A stretch of DNA of 64,000 nt from Manihot esculenta (GCF_001659605.2 NC_035167.2:3224001-3288000), one strand, 5' to 3'; positions 12,948 through 24,642 are shown, counted from the first letter of the stretch. Made by a program: numbers and translations. Notes: generated from the letters alone by a model not told the origin.

Positions 12948-13105
12948 AATGATCTTGGCTCTTAGAATCTCCCTCTTGATTTTTCCTTATCTACTGCCTA
13001 CTTATAACCATAACTAGAAGCCCAGGTAGGAAATTCATTTGCTAAGGTCAAAGAAATATTATTTTGCTCAAACAAATTAAATTATAAATTTTAAAATGAA
13101 AATGA

Positions 13106-13153
13106 GCCGATGGTAGCAGTTCTAAGCCTGGTGGTCATAGTGATGCTCATTGA
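13106..13153 (+). pseudogene. Secreted-peptide pseudogene B, 3' tail only
   Basis: These 48 bases read ADGSSSKPGGHSDAH and stop, almost the same as the C-terminus of the gene at 32807-33260 (ADGSSSKPGAHGDAH). The homology carries on through the 3' flank to about 13895, matching 33210-34010. Everything 5' of the tail is missing. The left break, at about 13104, joins it to the promoter side of pseudogene A. Confidence 0.8.
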
Positions 13154-13649
13154 TTTTACAGTATGGAGGAACGAAATAATGTAATAAATTAAAGATTGTA
13201 TTTCCTGAAAGAAATTAAATAATTTAGCAAAATATGTGCTAATTTAAATACAAAATTTTATTCAATATTCCAAAGTTATAATCAAATTATTAATGAGTTA
13301 ATATTATTTAATCTTTTAATTAAAAAAATTCAATTGGTCCTATTTAATGTTAATCTTTTTTTTAAAAAAAAAAGAAAATCAGTTGGTCTGGGTCCTATTA
13401 TGGTTTCTCTTTCACATCTTCACTTAGCATTTTCTGCTTTTCTTGCAACTTGACAACCAGTTTTCTCTTTCCTTCCCTATTGTGAAGCCAAGTACTCAAG
13501 TGGTTCAACTCCATGAGAACAAGATCTTGATCCACCAATAATCAGCATTAACAATAGCTACGAACGGACTCAGAATGAAACAGAATCTTCATGTATGTCT
13601 GCCAAGTTTTGATGAACAATCAGCAATATTTTGGGCCTTGTAAGAAAGA

Positions 13650-13860
13650 TCAATCATGACCTGAAGGACCAGAGGGGGAAGAAACAGACTGCTTAGCATC
13701 CATCAATTTTCTTACAAAGTTTCCATCAACAATTTCTGCAGGCATGCATGTAAAGATTTGCTTCAACTTGTTCATGATCAGTACAGTTGGTTGGATGGAT
13801 ATTTTTGGTTTGGAGATGATGAACTTGAGATGGGGGATAATATGATTTGGACATCTGGAC
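13650..13860 (-). pseudogene. Secreted-peptide pseudogene C, C-terminal part with SGPSGHD tail
   Basis: From 13745 down, the minus strand reads MPAEIVDGNFVRKLMDAK followed by QSVSSPSGPSGHD and stop (13650-13652). MPAEI and the K-L-(M/T)-D stretch match the intact gene at 24.2 kb, and V-D-G-N-F matches the family motif. Upstream, at about 13765-13830, a KNIHP segment is still recognisable but out of frame with MPAEI. No signal peptide was found further up. A second copy exists at 33769-33864. The conserved tail resembles the SGPSxxGxGH motif of PIP phytocytokines. Confidence 0.65.
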
Positions 13861-13899
13861 AGTGGTTTGATCCAGCAATGAGCCGAAATTGGTCACAAT

Positions 13900-14300
13900 T
13901 TCCTAATCACAGTAAAATTTCCTAATCAGGTCACAATTCGGTCCATGAAAATATGTATCTAAAATTCAAGTTAAATAACTACCAATAAATTTAATGCTTA
14001 ATTTAAAATTCTATACCTTACTTTAAAACTTTTTTTTCAAATATAGTTTAAATTATAAGACATTTTTTTAAAATATTTTTATTGTAATCTTGTATTAAAT
14101 TTATATAAATATTTTATTTAATTTAATATTTTAAATTTTATTTATACACTGAAAAATATTTGTATTGTAGTTTTCCAATGTTAGGCATATTTTTATTATT
14201 AAAAAAATCTAAAAATTCTTACTTCCGTTAGGCGTTCATACACTTGGTCAAAAAATACGTATTTTGTACTAAATTAATTAAACGTATTTTGTACTAATAT
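13900..14300. other. AT-rich spacer without a recognised gene
   Basis: Only its right end is informative: CTTGGTCAAAAAATACGT at about 14238-14255 and the following bases recur at 35811-35850. This suggests the spacer corresponds to a deleted version of 34010-35804, which in the other block contains an intact peptide gene. Confidence 0.5.
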
Positions 14301-14748
14301 GGAAAAGGGATGATAATGAAGTATAGGTCTTTTCAAGATTTGTCAATCATTTTTAATTTATTGATATTAAAATCGTTGATAAATTTTAAGTTTAAATTTC
14401 AATTCAAATTAATTGTATGAAAAGAAAAACTTCCGCGATTTAATGATAGCAGTTAAAAGTTGAAAATATAAGTGAAAGAATATACCTTTTATTAATGATA
14501 AGACAAGAAATATCCCATATGAGTGTTATACCAAACATTTATTTTGCTAATTTATTAATTTAATTTAAATTTTAGATATTTTTAAATATTGATAATAACA
14601 AATTTAGTTTGGTAATAAGTGTATCTGAATAAATATGGTAGATTTCAAGTTTTATTTTCTTAATTTCTAATTTTCATAAAAAAAATAATCGCATTTAATA
14701 ATAATAATAATAATAAATCACAATATCTCTAAAGTAATATTTATTAAC

Positions 14749-14796
<48 letters not shown>

Positions 14797-16336
14797 TTGA
14801 AATACAAAATTAAAATATTTCAATTTTATTTAGACATGATTTAAATTTAATGCAAATTGATTACCGATTTACTTTTTAGAATTTTTATCAACAGAAAAGT
14901 CGCTGTATCTCCTATTTGATCCAATGGTCAAGTAAAAGATTTTATAATCACATCTTGAGTGTGATGTATACATAGATTCAAGGAAAGACTCGATTATCAT
15001 AATTAAGACTTGTCTATCGGCACTAAAAATTTTATAAACACATTTCTTTTTCATCATAATAAAAGATGTTTTCATAACTATATTAATTTCTAATGGATTT
15101 TATATCTTAACAAGTTGCAAGTGTCGATAGATGTCCTTCGGACCCACAACAATAAGAAGAATTCAGAGAGGAGCCTACAAAAATAACCAAAAGTTGATGC
15201 AGTCCTTGTGTTACCAGAAAGATGTGATATAAATAAACAATAAAATTGTAATTTAATTGTTAAAATTGATTACCGTTTCGAATTTGAATCCGACTTTTAT
15301 TAATATGTATATAGATTCCAACAGCTTTCAACATCTTTGAAAATGGAAGAACGCAGCAGTTGAAATTAAATTCTTTAAAAAATGACTATCCTTTAGAAAA
15401 TATTGGAAAAATTAATAGTTATTATAATATTGAAAATTTTGAAAGTGAAATATAATGAAAGTAATAGTTATTATATCTTAATTTTATGTAAATTAAGTCT
15501 ATAGATTTTCCATAGACTAGAAAAACAATGGCAGTGCATCAGTAGCGAAATTAGTCTTTTCTAAAAAGCACATATGAAATTGTGTTATTGAAGTAAAGCC
15601 ATCTAAAATTCAAAAAATAGAAAATTTCTTCAACTATTAAATGCATAGAAGGATAATCTAAAAATTTCAACGATAATAAAAAATGTGATTAAGTAATAAA
15701 ACAGTCTAGATTTCACAACAAAAATCAAAGCATTTAATTCAAAGCAAGTGTTTTAAAAATCCAACACACTTTTTAAAAATCTAACACCCGAAGCAGGCTC
15801 AACCATTTTACACAAATTCAATTTAATAAAATTATTTTTATTAATTTTTTTATTTAAAAGAAAAGAATTTACTTATTTTTAAGTTATAAAATTTTATTGT
15901 TCTTTTGTATAATTTTATAAAATTTATTTATATTTTCTTCTAATAAAATGACTCGTATTAATAGGGGGAAAAATCGAGATGGGCTTTCTAAGCTTTCATA
16001 AGAGTGTTTTGGAAGGGAATGAGGGTAGTGGAAAGTTGAAAACTATAAAACAGACCTACTGATATTATAGTGAATGAAGATAATGAGTTTTAATTTAATA
16101 ATACTAAAATTATTTTTTTTAAAAAAATTGTATAATTTGATTTGAGTTGTATCACAATCAACTGGGCTAAAAAATCGATATTAGCAAAAGAAAAATTCAA
16201 TTAAATATAATTTTAATCAATTTTCAAAATTAAAATATTTATTATAAATTTTTCATAATTATTATGGTAAAATAAAATTTATTTATTATAAAAATTATAA
16301 ACTGTATATTTAATAGTTATATTATTAATATTTTTA
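14301..16336. repeat. Segmental duplication copy 2, about 2.0 kb
   Basis: Direct repeat of 10561-12690. It has gained an AAT-repeat stretch (about 14690-14800) and lost several pieces, including part of the region that aligns with 11760-12010. With the DNA between the copies, one duplication unit spans about 3.7 kb, which fits an unequal-exchange or tandem-duplication origin. Confidence 0.85.
14751..14795. repeat. (AAT)n microsatellite
   Basis: An uninterrupted AAT repeat of about 15 units, with a shorter run just before at 14698-14716. It is absent from the matching place in duplication copy 1. Confidence 0.9.
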
Positions 16337-17435
16337 ATATTAAATATATCAATTAACTATAATTAAATATGAGCTAATGTGAAATTAATTTATATTTAAA
16401 AAATAATAAAACATTACATTTGGCCTCTAAATTTTCATATTTTAATTTTAAAAATTAGTTAAAATTATACTTAAATATAAATATTAAACTAATTTATATA
16501 AAATTTAAAATTTTAAATTAAAATATAAAATAATATAAACGTTCAATATTTTCAATCTATTAACCAGAAAAAATTAATTAATTGAAATGTTTGACAACGT
16601 AAATTTTCTCGAGTTAATGTAATTAGGAACTTTTTTTTTTCTTCCTTTCCCAACAGAATGAAGATGGGAACATGATGATAATAGACTATAAAGTCTTTCA
16701 GAGATTTGATGAGAAGTTTCATGGTAATGCGAGCAGGAAAGATGCTTAGAGTTGTAAGAAATTTTTAAATGAATCCGGTTCATTATGGATTTAAGAGATA
16801 ATATGGTGGATTTTTTTATAGTGAGATTCAACTATTTATGTTTTGAAAAACTCTTGATCATGATGAAAAATTCAGATAAATACTCATAAGATATATTTAT
16901 ATAAATTAATGAAAAATAATTTTTAGTTAAAAAAATTAAATTATTTAAAAATAAATAGTTTTCAAACTTTAAAAATTTTATTAAAATTTTTATATATAAA
17001 TTTTATTTTTATTTAAATTATTTTTAAATTATTATTAAAAAGTTAAATAAGACTATCGCTCGTAAGAATTTAAGAGTATGTAAATTATACTTCATTCGGT
17101 CTATTTGAGTTTATTTAATTTTTTAAAATTAATTAGGAGTAAATTTGAATAAAAAATAAAATTTATCAGTTTTAACCCATGTTATATTGTTTATGAATAA
17201 ATTTGGTCATTTTTCAAATAAAGTTGAAGTGCATGAATTTAATGGGTAGACTTGACTTAGATCAACCTTTTTTTTTTATGCCAAAAAAGACTTTAGGCAA
17301 GAATATACAAATCTTTAAATTAAATACTTCCCATCTATTAGTAAGTATTAAATGTAGTGATAAGATTTAGAATGCGTTGTGAGAGGTAGCCATAAATTTC
17401 TAATGGATTCATTTTCTATAAATCATAAATAGAGA
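16337..17435. other. AT-rich intergenic DNA
   Basis: No gene was seen. From about 17205 the sequence matches 36855-37075 and marks the left part of the block that also contains the peptide gene at 18974. Near 16672 a short stretch (GATGATAATAGACTATAAAG) resembles the left edge of the 2.1-kb duplication and may be an old third copy boundary. Confidence 0.5.
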
Positions 17436-17439
17436 TTTA

Positions 17440-18245
17440 CAATTTAGTTTCTGGATATTGCCATTAGTTTCTCGATATTGCCATTATTAACAAGTCAGTC
17501 CCTACATTTTCAGAAACCTATTAAAATTTCCTTATCTTTTTGCTCCATCAACAAAATAGTCATTCCGTCTATTTCTGCCATTAAAAATATAGCAAAAGAC
17601 CAAATTACTTCCTCCTTTTTCTCCTCCTCATTTTTCTTCTTCATTGATTCTTCCTCTTATTCTTCTTCTTCTTTGATTCTTCTTGTTTGATTCTTCTTCG
17701 ATTTTTCTTCTTATTCTTTTTCTTTAAGGAGGAGGAAGAGGAGATTTTTTTTTCTTCATCATCATCATCTTTTTCTTCTTCATCATTATCATCTTTTTCT
17801 TCTCTTTTTTCTTGTCTTTCTTCTTATTCTTTTTTCTTCTTCTTCTCCTCCATCATCATCGTCATCTTCTTCTTCTTCTTCTTCTTTTTTTTTTACATCT
17901 TTTTTAAGGAGGAGGAGGAGGGATTGTTTCGTTGACAGAAAGAAACAATAAGAACGTTTTAATAGATATGAGAAAAGATAAGAACGTTTTAATAGATCTT
18001 TGAAAATGTAGGGACTGACTTATTAATAATAACAATATCTAAAAACTAAATAAGAGGTTTTATTTGATGGTAAAATTGGATTTTAAAAATTTTCTCTCTT
18101 ATCCTTTATCTATTTTTAACGGAAAATATGACAGAAGGACTATTTCATTAACGAAGAAAAAAGTTAAAAACGTTTTAATAAGTTTCTACAAATGTAGAAA
18201 TTGACTTGTTAATAATAGCAATATTCAGGGATTAAATTGTAAATC
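17440..18245. mobile_element. MITE-like inverted-repeat element with a (TTC)n core, plus a degraded neighbour copy
   Basis: The left arm (about 17455-17530, TATTGCCATTATTAACAAGTC...) is the inverse of 17965-18055 (...GACTTATTAATAATAACAATAT). The core, 17600-17930, is a polypyrimidine TTC/CTT tract flanked by AAGGAGGAGGAG on its 3' side. A second right-arm-like copy follows at about 18110-18240. Related copies lie at about 36440-36700 and, more decayed, 39640-39900. Target duplications could not be fixed by eye, and no transposase is encoded. Confidence 0.55.
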
Positions 18246-18900
18246 TTTCAATCATAAAACAGACATGAGAGGTATTCTAGTAAATAATTCAAAAAAAAAT
18301 ATTATTTGGTTCCTATATTATAGAAAAATTCATAAATTAGTATCTGAATTTTGAAAAACACATTAAAATATCTTTGATATTTTAAAAAAATTTAAAAAAA
18401 AATACAAAAAAGTACCATATGATTTTATCAGTTTTTCTTTTCAAGGTATGTAGTTTATTTCGAAATATGTAGTTTAATTTTGTGTTAAAATAATATTTTG
18501 TGATATGAGTTGCACGTTAGCATAAGGTCTAAAAATAATATTTTATATTTTTCTCAAAAATTTATTAATTAATCTTTTCGTTAATTTTAACAGTTAAATA
18601 TTTTATTATTTACTTTATATGATAGGAGAAAACTCATATTAGTTGCTTTCTCAATTTTGTAAAAATATCTATTATTTAAATTCTTCTATATTGAAAATAT
18701 TTTAATTTTTTATAAACACTTAATTATTATAATTAAGGAAATGATCAATTAATTATTATAATTAATGAAAAAGGATTAATTAATAAATTTTTTAAAATCA
18801 AAAAATATTTTAATGTATTTTTTAAAGTAGTTGTAATATAGAAATTACATAATAACTTAAAAAAAAAAAAAAAAGACTATTCTCCCTTTTCGCTCATGAA
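18246..18900. other. AT-rich upstream region of the 18974 peptide gene
   Basis: Contains a dispersed AT-rich repeat (TTAGTATCTGAATTTTGAAAAACAC type, also seen at about 37110, 38340, 38900 and 58380). Part of this stretch, from about 18565 to 18985, is missing from the related locus at 37.4 kb. Confidence 0.45.
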
Positions 18901-18902
18901 TG

Positions 18903-18912
18903 TTTATATATA
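18903..18912 (+). promoter_or_regulatory. TATA box of the secreted-peptide gene D
   Basis: TTTATATATA lies about 62 bases before the ATG at 18974. The following leader contains GGCAAAGCATTC, which is similar to GGCAAAAGCATTC in the leader of the gene at 32807. Confidence 0.6.
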
Positions 18913-18973
18913 GTTTGAGAGCTTCACTAGTAAGGCAAAGCATTCAGCAAACTCCATCCAAAAAATTGCTCAC

Positions 18974-19420
18974 ATGGGAAGGTAATTATTCTTCTACCCT
19001 AACACCAAATTTTATATATATATATATAAATATTAATTAAATTGGAAGTATTAATTGCATATATTGTCCAGTTTGATGATGAAGCTGGTATTGTTGATGT
19101 TGGTTATTTGTGGATCAATCTCATGTTCTCTTGGAGTTGAACCACTTCAAATCTTGGCTTCACAAAAGGGAGGAAAAAAGAAAACCGGCTGTCAACTTGC
19201 TGGAAAAGCAGCAAATCCCAGTGAACATGTGAAGAAAAACCATGAGAATATGATCGGAAAGCTGAAGGAATATGGTGAAAATCTGCAACCTGCCGCAGAC
19301 TGCAAGCTAAATATTGATGGCAATTTCAGATGCAACAATAAATTTAGAATGCGGAGGCTCCTACAAACGGCACTTAGGCCTTCCCCTGGTAGTGTCAGTA
19401 ATACTGGTACACATGGTTGA
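18974..19420 (+). CDS. Small secreted peptide precursor D (118 aa), signalling-peptide-like family
   Basis: The coding sequence joins 18974-18981 (ATGGGAAG, then GTAATT donor) and 19072-19420. Splicing gives MGS-LMMKLVLLMLVICGSI. The intact splice sites, shared with four paralogues, decide the start over the in-intron ATG at 19055. Residues 1-24 form a signal peptide with likely cleavage near SLG-VE. A basic patch with KKKTGCQLAGK follows (38-48), then a charged helix-like middle and the family motif DGNFR at 85-89, flanked by cysteines 80 and 90. A basic RMRRLLQ follows, and the tail is RPSPGSVSNTGTHG. The layout fits a precursor whose C-terminal peptide is cut out after secretion, as in CEP, PIP or IDA families. 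The paralogue at 37556 is broken. The function is inferred, not shown. Confidence 0.75.
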
Positions 19421-19439
19421 TTATGCAATTGATTATGCA

Positions 19440-22400
19440 ACAGGAACAAAGGTAGCCTAGTACTTTCGTATTCCATTTTCAAACTCTCCCTGTGATCTAT
19501 TTATTTATGTTTTAAGTTCATAGTAAATTAGTTTTAAATAAGAATTGTTCTATTACATTATATGTTGTAATCTCGTGTCTTTATCTCTACTAGAAGATTT
19601 TGGCACATGTTTGATGTAATTTTTTTTTTTTTTTGAAATGGGGATATTGAAGATTGAGAGAGTAGAACCTGAAATCTTTTAGATTTACACAAATGTACTT
19701 ACCACCAGATTAAGTCTATGGGTGCATGTTTGATGTAATTTATATATTGTTATTGTTCTATTTAATTTAATGTTTTTTGGGTTAATTTTTAATAAATTGA
19801 AAAGAGTTTAAATTTTAATAATTTTGTTTATAGTTTCAGCCACAAGCTAGTTCATATCCAGAACCGTGATAGCTCTAAATCGGACCATTCGGATTTAATT
19901 AAAAAACAATTTAAAATTAATTTTAATTCAATTCGATTTAAATTAATATAAAATTAATGTAAATTGAGACTTAAAAAAAAATTCTTTTAAAGAAGTGGTT
20001 GAATCACCTGTTTGATGAAAGGTCAAGCAAAATATCAAATTTAGTTTTCAAAAATCTAAACTTTCAATTCAATACAAAATTTGAATTGTTAATTAATTTT
20101 AATTTTAATTTATTTAAATTGATTTTAAGTTTGAGTATGATAAAAGTGGTATATTCTAATTTATTTTTTAATAAAATAAATAAAAAATTAAATTAAAATT
20201 TTAAATTAATTCGGTTGAATCGATTTTTTTTGGATTTCAACTCAACACTCCTCACCTTAGTGATACATGGTACTTTTGATTTGGATATAATTATCAATTA
20301 GTGAAAATATTTGGTCTTTGATAACCATTAGCAGAAAGATTTGGCCTTTTGTGTTTAACTGGCCAATAGAAAGTTATGGCAACTCAACACTCCTCACCTT
20401 AGTGATACATGGTACTGATTATCCTCTAATTTCATTGGTTAATAAATAATATTTTTATCTATAATTTAATTTTAGTTAGTTATATAATTTTAAAATTTAT
20501 ATAAATTTAAAGTATTTTGTCCTATTTATATTTAAATTCAACTTTAAAAAATTTTATTATATAATTTAAAATAAAATTTATAAAAAAACTAAAATTATTA
20601 TATATTTTTCTAAAAAAATATTATTTCATACTTCACTAAAAGATATAATTTAGTGACAATAAATTTATTACTAATGCAAATTAAATTACTATTAATAAAA
20701 TTTAGTGATAATCATTATGTTAATAATAACTTTATTCAAAAATCTTACATTCGTAAGTAAATTCAATTGTAAATATTATTATAATTAATATTAAATAAAA
20801 ATTAATATTATTTTAATAATAATTCTAATTATACTAAAAGTTTTATTATAATTTATAATTTAAAACTTATTAATCTTAAAATATTATGTAATACTAACTA
20901 ATTTAAATTATTTTATCTATTAGAATCAAATTAACAAAATTATATATATAAAAGTTAACAAAGATGAAATAATTAAGTTATTAAAATTACTCATGATAAT
21001 TTAAAATTATTATAATAAAATTTAAAATTATTTTATATGTGCATGATACTTAATCTGATCGTAAATGTATTCGAGTAAATCTGTTCTCTACCTTCCAATC
21101 CTCATTTCAAAAAAAATTATTTTATATGTATTTAATATAATTCTAATGTGAATATAATTTTTTATAAATAAGATTCCTAATAATATTAAGCTAATTAAAG
21201 AAAATACTAAAGAAAATTTTTAAATAAAAAACGTTTATAAAATGACTGAATATAATTAATAGATTTTTTTTTGCCATAAATAATATTTATTTTATTTTAT
21301 TTTTTTAATTTAATTAGTGTGTCTTAATAAGAATGATGAATGCCCATTAACTCACATTAGGAGGGTAATAAAGTCCAATAATTTTATTTATTTCTTCCAT
21401 ATAATAGATTTTTCAATTTCTCATAAAAGTTAAACTAGATTAATTGTACACATTATTTGTTATTTAAAAATTAAAAAGCAAATTAAATTTATATAAATTA
21501 TCCTATTTTATACGAAAATGTGTAAATTTTTATGCAATAAAATATTAATTTTTAATTGATCTTGTTTTAAAATAATGATTTTTCTTTATAATATTTAAAT
21601 TAATTTGTTATTTATATTTTTTTATTTTATATTAATATATCAATCATTATAATCATTTCAAGTTATTCTAATAAATTCATTCCGTAAAATTTGAAATATT
21701 TATGGTTAGATAAAAAAATATTCCGTAAAAGTATAAAAAAATATCAGAATTACATATATGTAAAGTGAATATAATATGCATATTATTTTATTAAATATAA
21801 TATTAATTTATGGTTACTATTATTTTATTATTTTAATAAATTTTATTTTTCAATATAAATTAATAAAATTTTATAAAGAGAGTAATAATGATAATTTTTT
21901 AAAAATTTTTACTTAATAAATAGGTAAAAGAAAATTAACAACAACACTGTCAAATATTATGACTGTATTTTATGATGTTACTTTGAAATTTTATCTAATA
22001 AAATTTTTAGTTTATAAATCTTTATAAATTTATTAATCGTATAATTAAATTAAAAAAATTAAAATTTTAATATTAAAATAATAAATATAAAAAAAAATGT
22101 ACATGCAAGTGCCCATGATGAAACTAGTATATATAAAAGTATGAAAAATATTAATGTTTCATAAATGGGATTATTTTGTTTAAATTGTTTTAAATTTATA
22201 TTAATATGCACTCACAAATTTAATCTGATGGTAAGTATATCTGAATAAATTTGAGAGGTATTTTCTAATTTTCATTTTAAAAAAAAATTATATTAATATA
22301 ATTATTTTTTAAATCAGTAACAATTGTAAGCTACAAATCTTATTTCATGTCTTCCAAATAAATTTAATTTTCTAAGTGTTAGCAATAAATCGTTGCCATC

Positions 22401-22530
22401 ATCAATAAATTAGATGTTCAAGAGACTTTAAAACAATCATAACAAAGAAAATTTTTAAAGCTAAGAAAATCATTTTCCATAATGAATCTTATTACATAGG
22501 TTAATTGATCTAAAAAAACTTGATCTAAAA
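19440..22530. other. Long AT-rich intergenic stretch
   Basis: I see no gene. At 19870-20230 there is an AT-rich repeat of the AATTCAATTCGATTTAAATT kind that recurs at 35.4-36.4 kb and 57.2 kb. The rest is A/T-dominated with only short frames. Confidence 0.5.
20236..20416. repeat. Pair of about 36-bp direct repeats
   Basis: CAACTCAACACTCCTCACCT and the next 16 bases occur at about 20238 and again at about 20380, with roughly 105 bases between them. They may mark the edges of a small insertion or a local duplication. Confidence 0.7.
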
Positions 22531-22539
22531 AGATTTGAT

Positions 22540-22990
22540 GTTGGTGTGTGATGTTCTGAGATTCATAAAATAGGGTTTACAATATGTATGTGTAAGCTTG
22601 ATTCATGAGAAATGTTCCTCCTTTTCTTTTACTCTTTTCTTCTTACTTGCTAATGACACTTAACGGCCTCTCTACTATAATGACACCCGTCTTTATCGAG
22701 CAGGCTCATACGTACAGTAGCGTTAGTCTCCTTATCTATGTCAGGCGGCCATTTAATTTTCTCCAGTATGCATGCGAGTAAGGTTGCAAAGGAACGGGGC
22801 CTACTTGCTCCTCACTACGTCTCATCACCGGGCCGGTTTCCTTCTTACAGGGTTTGGGCTCGTGGGCGACCTGGCCTGTCATGCATGCCGGAACCCAGGT
22901 CCAAGCTGCTGGGCAGGTCTGTCTAGGAACCTGATCTGCGACTCGGTCTAGGTGGGTACGAGGTCCAACGATTATCAGTGTGTACTGGCA
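22540..22990. other. GC-richer island, probable retrotransposon LTR fragment
   Basis: The composition jumps well above the flanks, with motifs such as CCGGGCCGG and GGCCTGTCATGCATGCCGG. It lacks a credible gene. It resembles in style the GC-rich segment at 58.7-59.3 kb and the LTRs of large gypsy elements, but the ends were not defined. Confidence 0.35.
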
Positions 22991-23642
22991 GTTTAATCTA
23001 AATTTTTTAATTTTAATTTAATTGACTCAATTTTTATATTTTAATACATATGCCAATTTCATAGTTTAGTTGGCAATTTCAAAAAAAAAAATAATATAAG
23101 TAATATATTAATTTTAATTATTTTATAGAAATTATTATTTTAAATTAAATAATATATCTGTTATAAAATATTTATAACTATTATTGTAAAATAAAATTTA
23201 TCACTATTGAGAGGTGAGCTACATATTTAATTTTATTTTTAAAATTTAAAAATTTATTATAATTGTATTTAAATATAAACGTTGAATCAATTTATTTAAA
23301 ATTTAAATATTTAAATTAAAATGCAAAATGTTAAACATTATATTTTTTTACCAATTAAAATAATAATAATAATAATACATTTATCATATCAGCTAGATAA
23401 TCAATTTGGAATATCAAATTTAGAAATTTACAAATTAACTTAAATTATATTAAAAATAAATTGATTCAATTAAATTAAAATTAAAATATAAATATATACA
23501 AACTATAGATTTTCAGAATCGTTTATCTATTATATAATATATTTTAAACAATATATCACTTATAAATCGAATAGATATATACATTTTTATATAAGCAATA
23601 ATAACTTTCTTGAAAAGAAAAGAGATATTACTAAATCACAAG
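22991..23642. other. AT-rich spacer, no gene seen
   Basis: A/T-dominated sequence with short simple repeats (AATAATAAT near 23363). No supported feature was found. Confidence 0.5.
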
Positions 23643-24029
23643 ATAAAAAATAAAGAGAACATTAATTCTCGAGTTGTATAGTACTGTAGATAGAAGGATA
23701 ATATTTATTGTATTTCACAATAGAAATTACAACCTATTTATACATGAGAGACGATATCTAAATAGGAAGGAAAATCAAGCCTATGATTATACAATCCTTA
23801 AGATTAAGCAACTGATCCATCTATCAATATTTATTTCCTATATTAATATATTTACTTCCTATAACTTATAACACTCCTCTTCAAGTTGGATCATAAATGT
23901 TAATCATACCCAATTTGTTACATATATAATCAACTTGAGTCCCATTTAGAGTTTGAGTGAAAATATCTCCTAATTTTTATCAAATAGATTAATATATTTA
24001 GAGATCTTTTATAAAAAATAAAGAGAACA
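23643..24029 (-). mobile_element. Ty1/copia 3'-end fragment with one short LTR
   Basis: On the minus strand, 24010-23874 ends in a decayed pol C-terminus (TKLGMINIYDPT-like) and a CTTGAAGAGGAG purine tract. This is followed by TGTTATAAG, an LTR start, and the LTR-like part runs to about 23675 (about 199 bp). The unit is bracketed by a 19-bp direct repeat, ATAAAAAATAAAGAGAACA, at 23643 and 24011. Everything 5' of the pol end is missing. Confidence 0.6.
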
Positions 24030-24213
24030 AAAAGATAAAAAATCAACAACATCAACTCTTGGAAATGGTAACAATGACTCTAAAATAAAACAGAAAATGA
24101 AAGGAAAAAAAAAAAAAAAAAGCAGGCAAGGCAAATTGTTTTCCCCTTTTAATGTTCTTACATAACAACAGTTCTAAGTGAGCGAAATTCCTTGTTAGGA
24201 AAATTTCAGAAGA

Positions 24214-24590
24214 TTAATGATGATTTGAAGGAGAAGGACCAGAAGGACCAGAGGGAGGAGAAGAAGGGAGCTTAACGTCTGTCAATTTTCTGACAATCTT
24301 TCTAAACTTTCCATCACCTTGTCTGAAGATTAATGGTGATTGAAGATTATCAATTTCTGCAGGCATGTGAAGGATCGGATGGATATTTTTCTCTTTGCTT
24401 CTCTCTTCTGAAGTCAGTTCTTCAGCTTCAGCTTCAAGAGAATGTGAGATTGATCCAGCAAAAATTAAGCATAAGAATAGCAACTTCATCATCAAACTGC
24501 AGAAGAAATTAAATTAAATAATATTTGAAATTGCATGTTGAACAAAATAATTTTATTTTCTTGAGAAAGAAGTTAAATTTACCTTGCCAT
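24214..24590 (-). CDS. Small secreted peptide precursor E (96 aa) with SGPSGPS tail
   Basis: The coding sequence joins 24590-24583 (ATGGCAAG) and 24496-24214, with a phase-2 intron between a GTAAAT donor and a CTGCAG acceptor. The product starts MASLMMKLLFLCLIFAGSIS, a strong signal peptide with cleavage near residues 22-26. A charged spacer (ELTSEERSKEKNIH) leads to MPAEI. G-D-G-K-F-R, the local form of the family DGNFR motif, precedes KIVRKLTDVK, and the C-terminus is SSPPSGPSGPSPSNHH. Repeated S-G-P-S units near the C-terminus are the signature of PIP-type phytocytokine precursors, in which Pro is often hydroxylated. That identity is an inference from motif and layout. Pseudogene A is a truncated duplicate of this gene. 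Confidence 0.75.
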
Positions 24591-24642
24591 AATGATCTTG
24601 GCTCTAAGAATCTCCTTGTTGATTTTTTCCTTATCTACTACT

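Noticed and set aside
13013..13028. About 17-base match (AACTAGAAGCCCAGGTA) between 13 kb and the MTR4 leader donor at 40.22 kb
   Set aside because: Too short to show common origin. A match of this size is not very unlikely within a 64-kb AT-biased window, and flanks do not align.
14698..14795. Regular repeats considered as a CRISPR-like array
   Set aside because: Simple AAT microsatellite in plant nuclear DNA. The other short repeats here are tandem duplications without spacers.
10841..15075. Similar short minus-strand frames at 10841-11071 and 14869-15075 starting (M)KKKCVYK(V/I)F
   Set aside because: The likeness follows from the segmental duplication itself. The frames diverge after about 45 codons and end at different places. 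No signal peptide, known domain or coding-type substitution pattern was seen.
17478..17935. Ser/Phe-rich open frames
   Set aside because: They are translations of the TTC/CTT polypyrimidine tract inside a MITE-like element.
19055..19080. ATG at 19055 as start of peptide gene D (giving MHILSSLMMK)
   Set aside because: It lies in the intron. The shared exon 1 (ATGGGAAG with GTAATT donor) and CAG acceptor give MGSLMMK, consistent with four paralogues.
22738..22926. 62-codon plus-strand frame in the GC-rich island
   Set aside because: No recognisable domain, no start context and a repeat-like setting.
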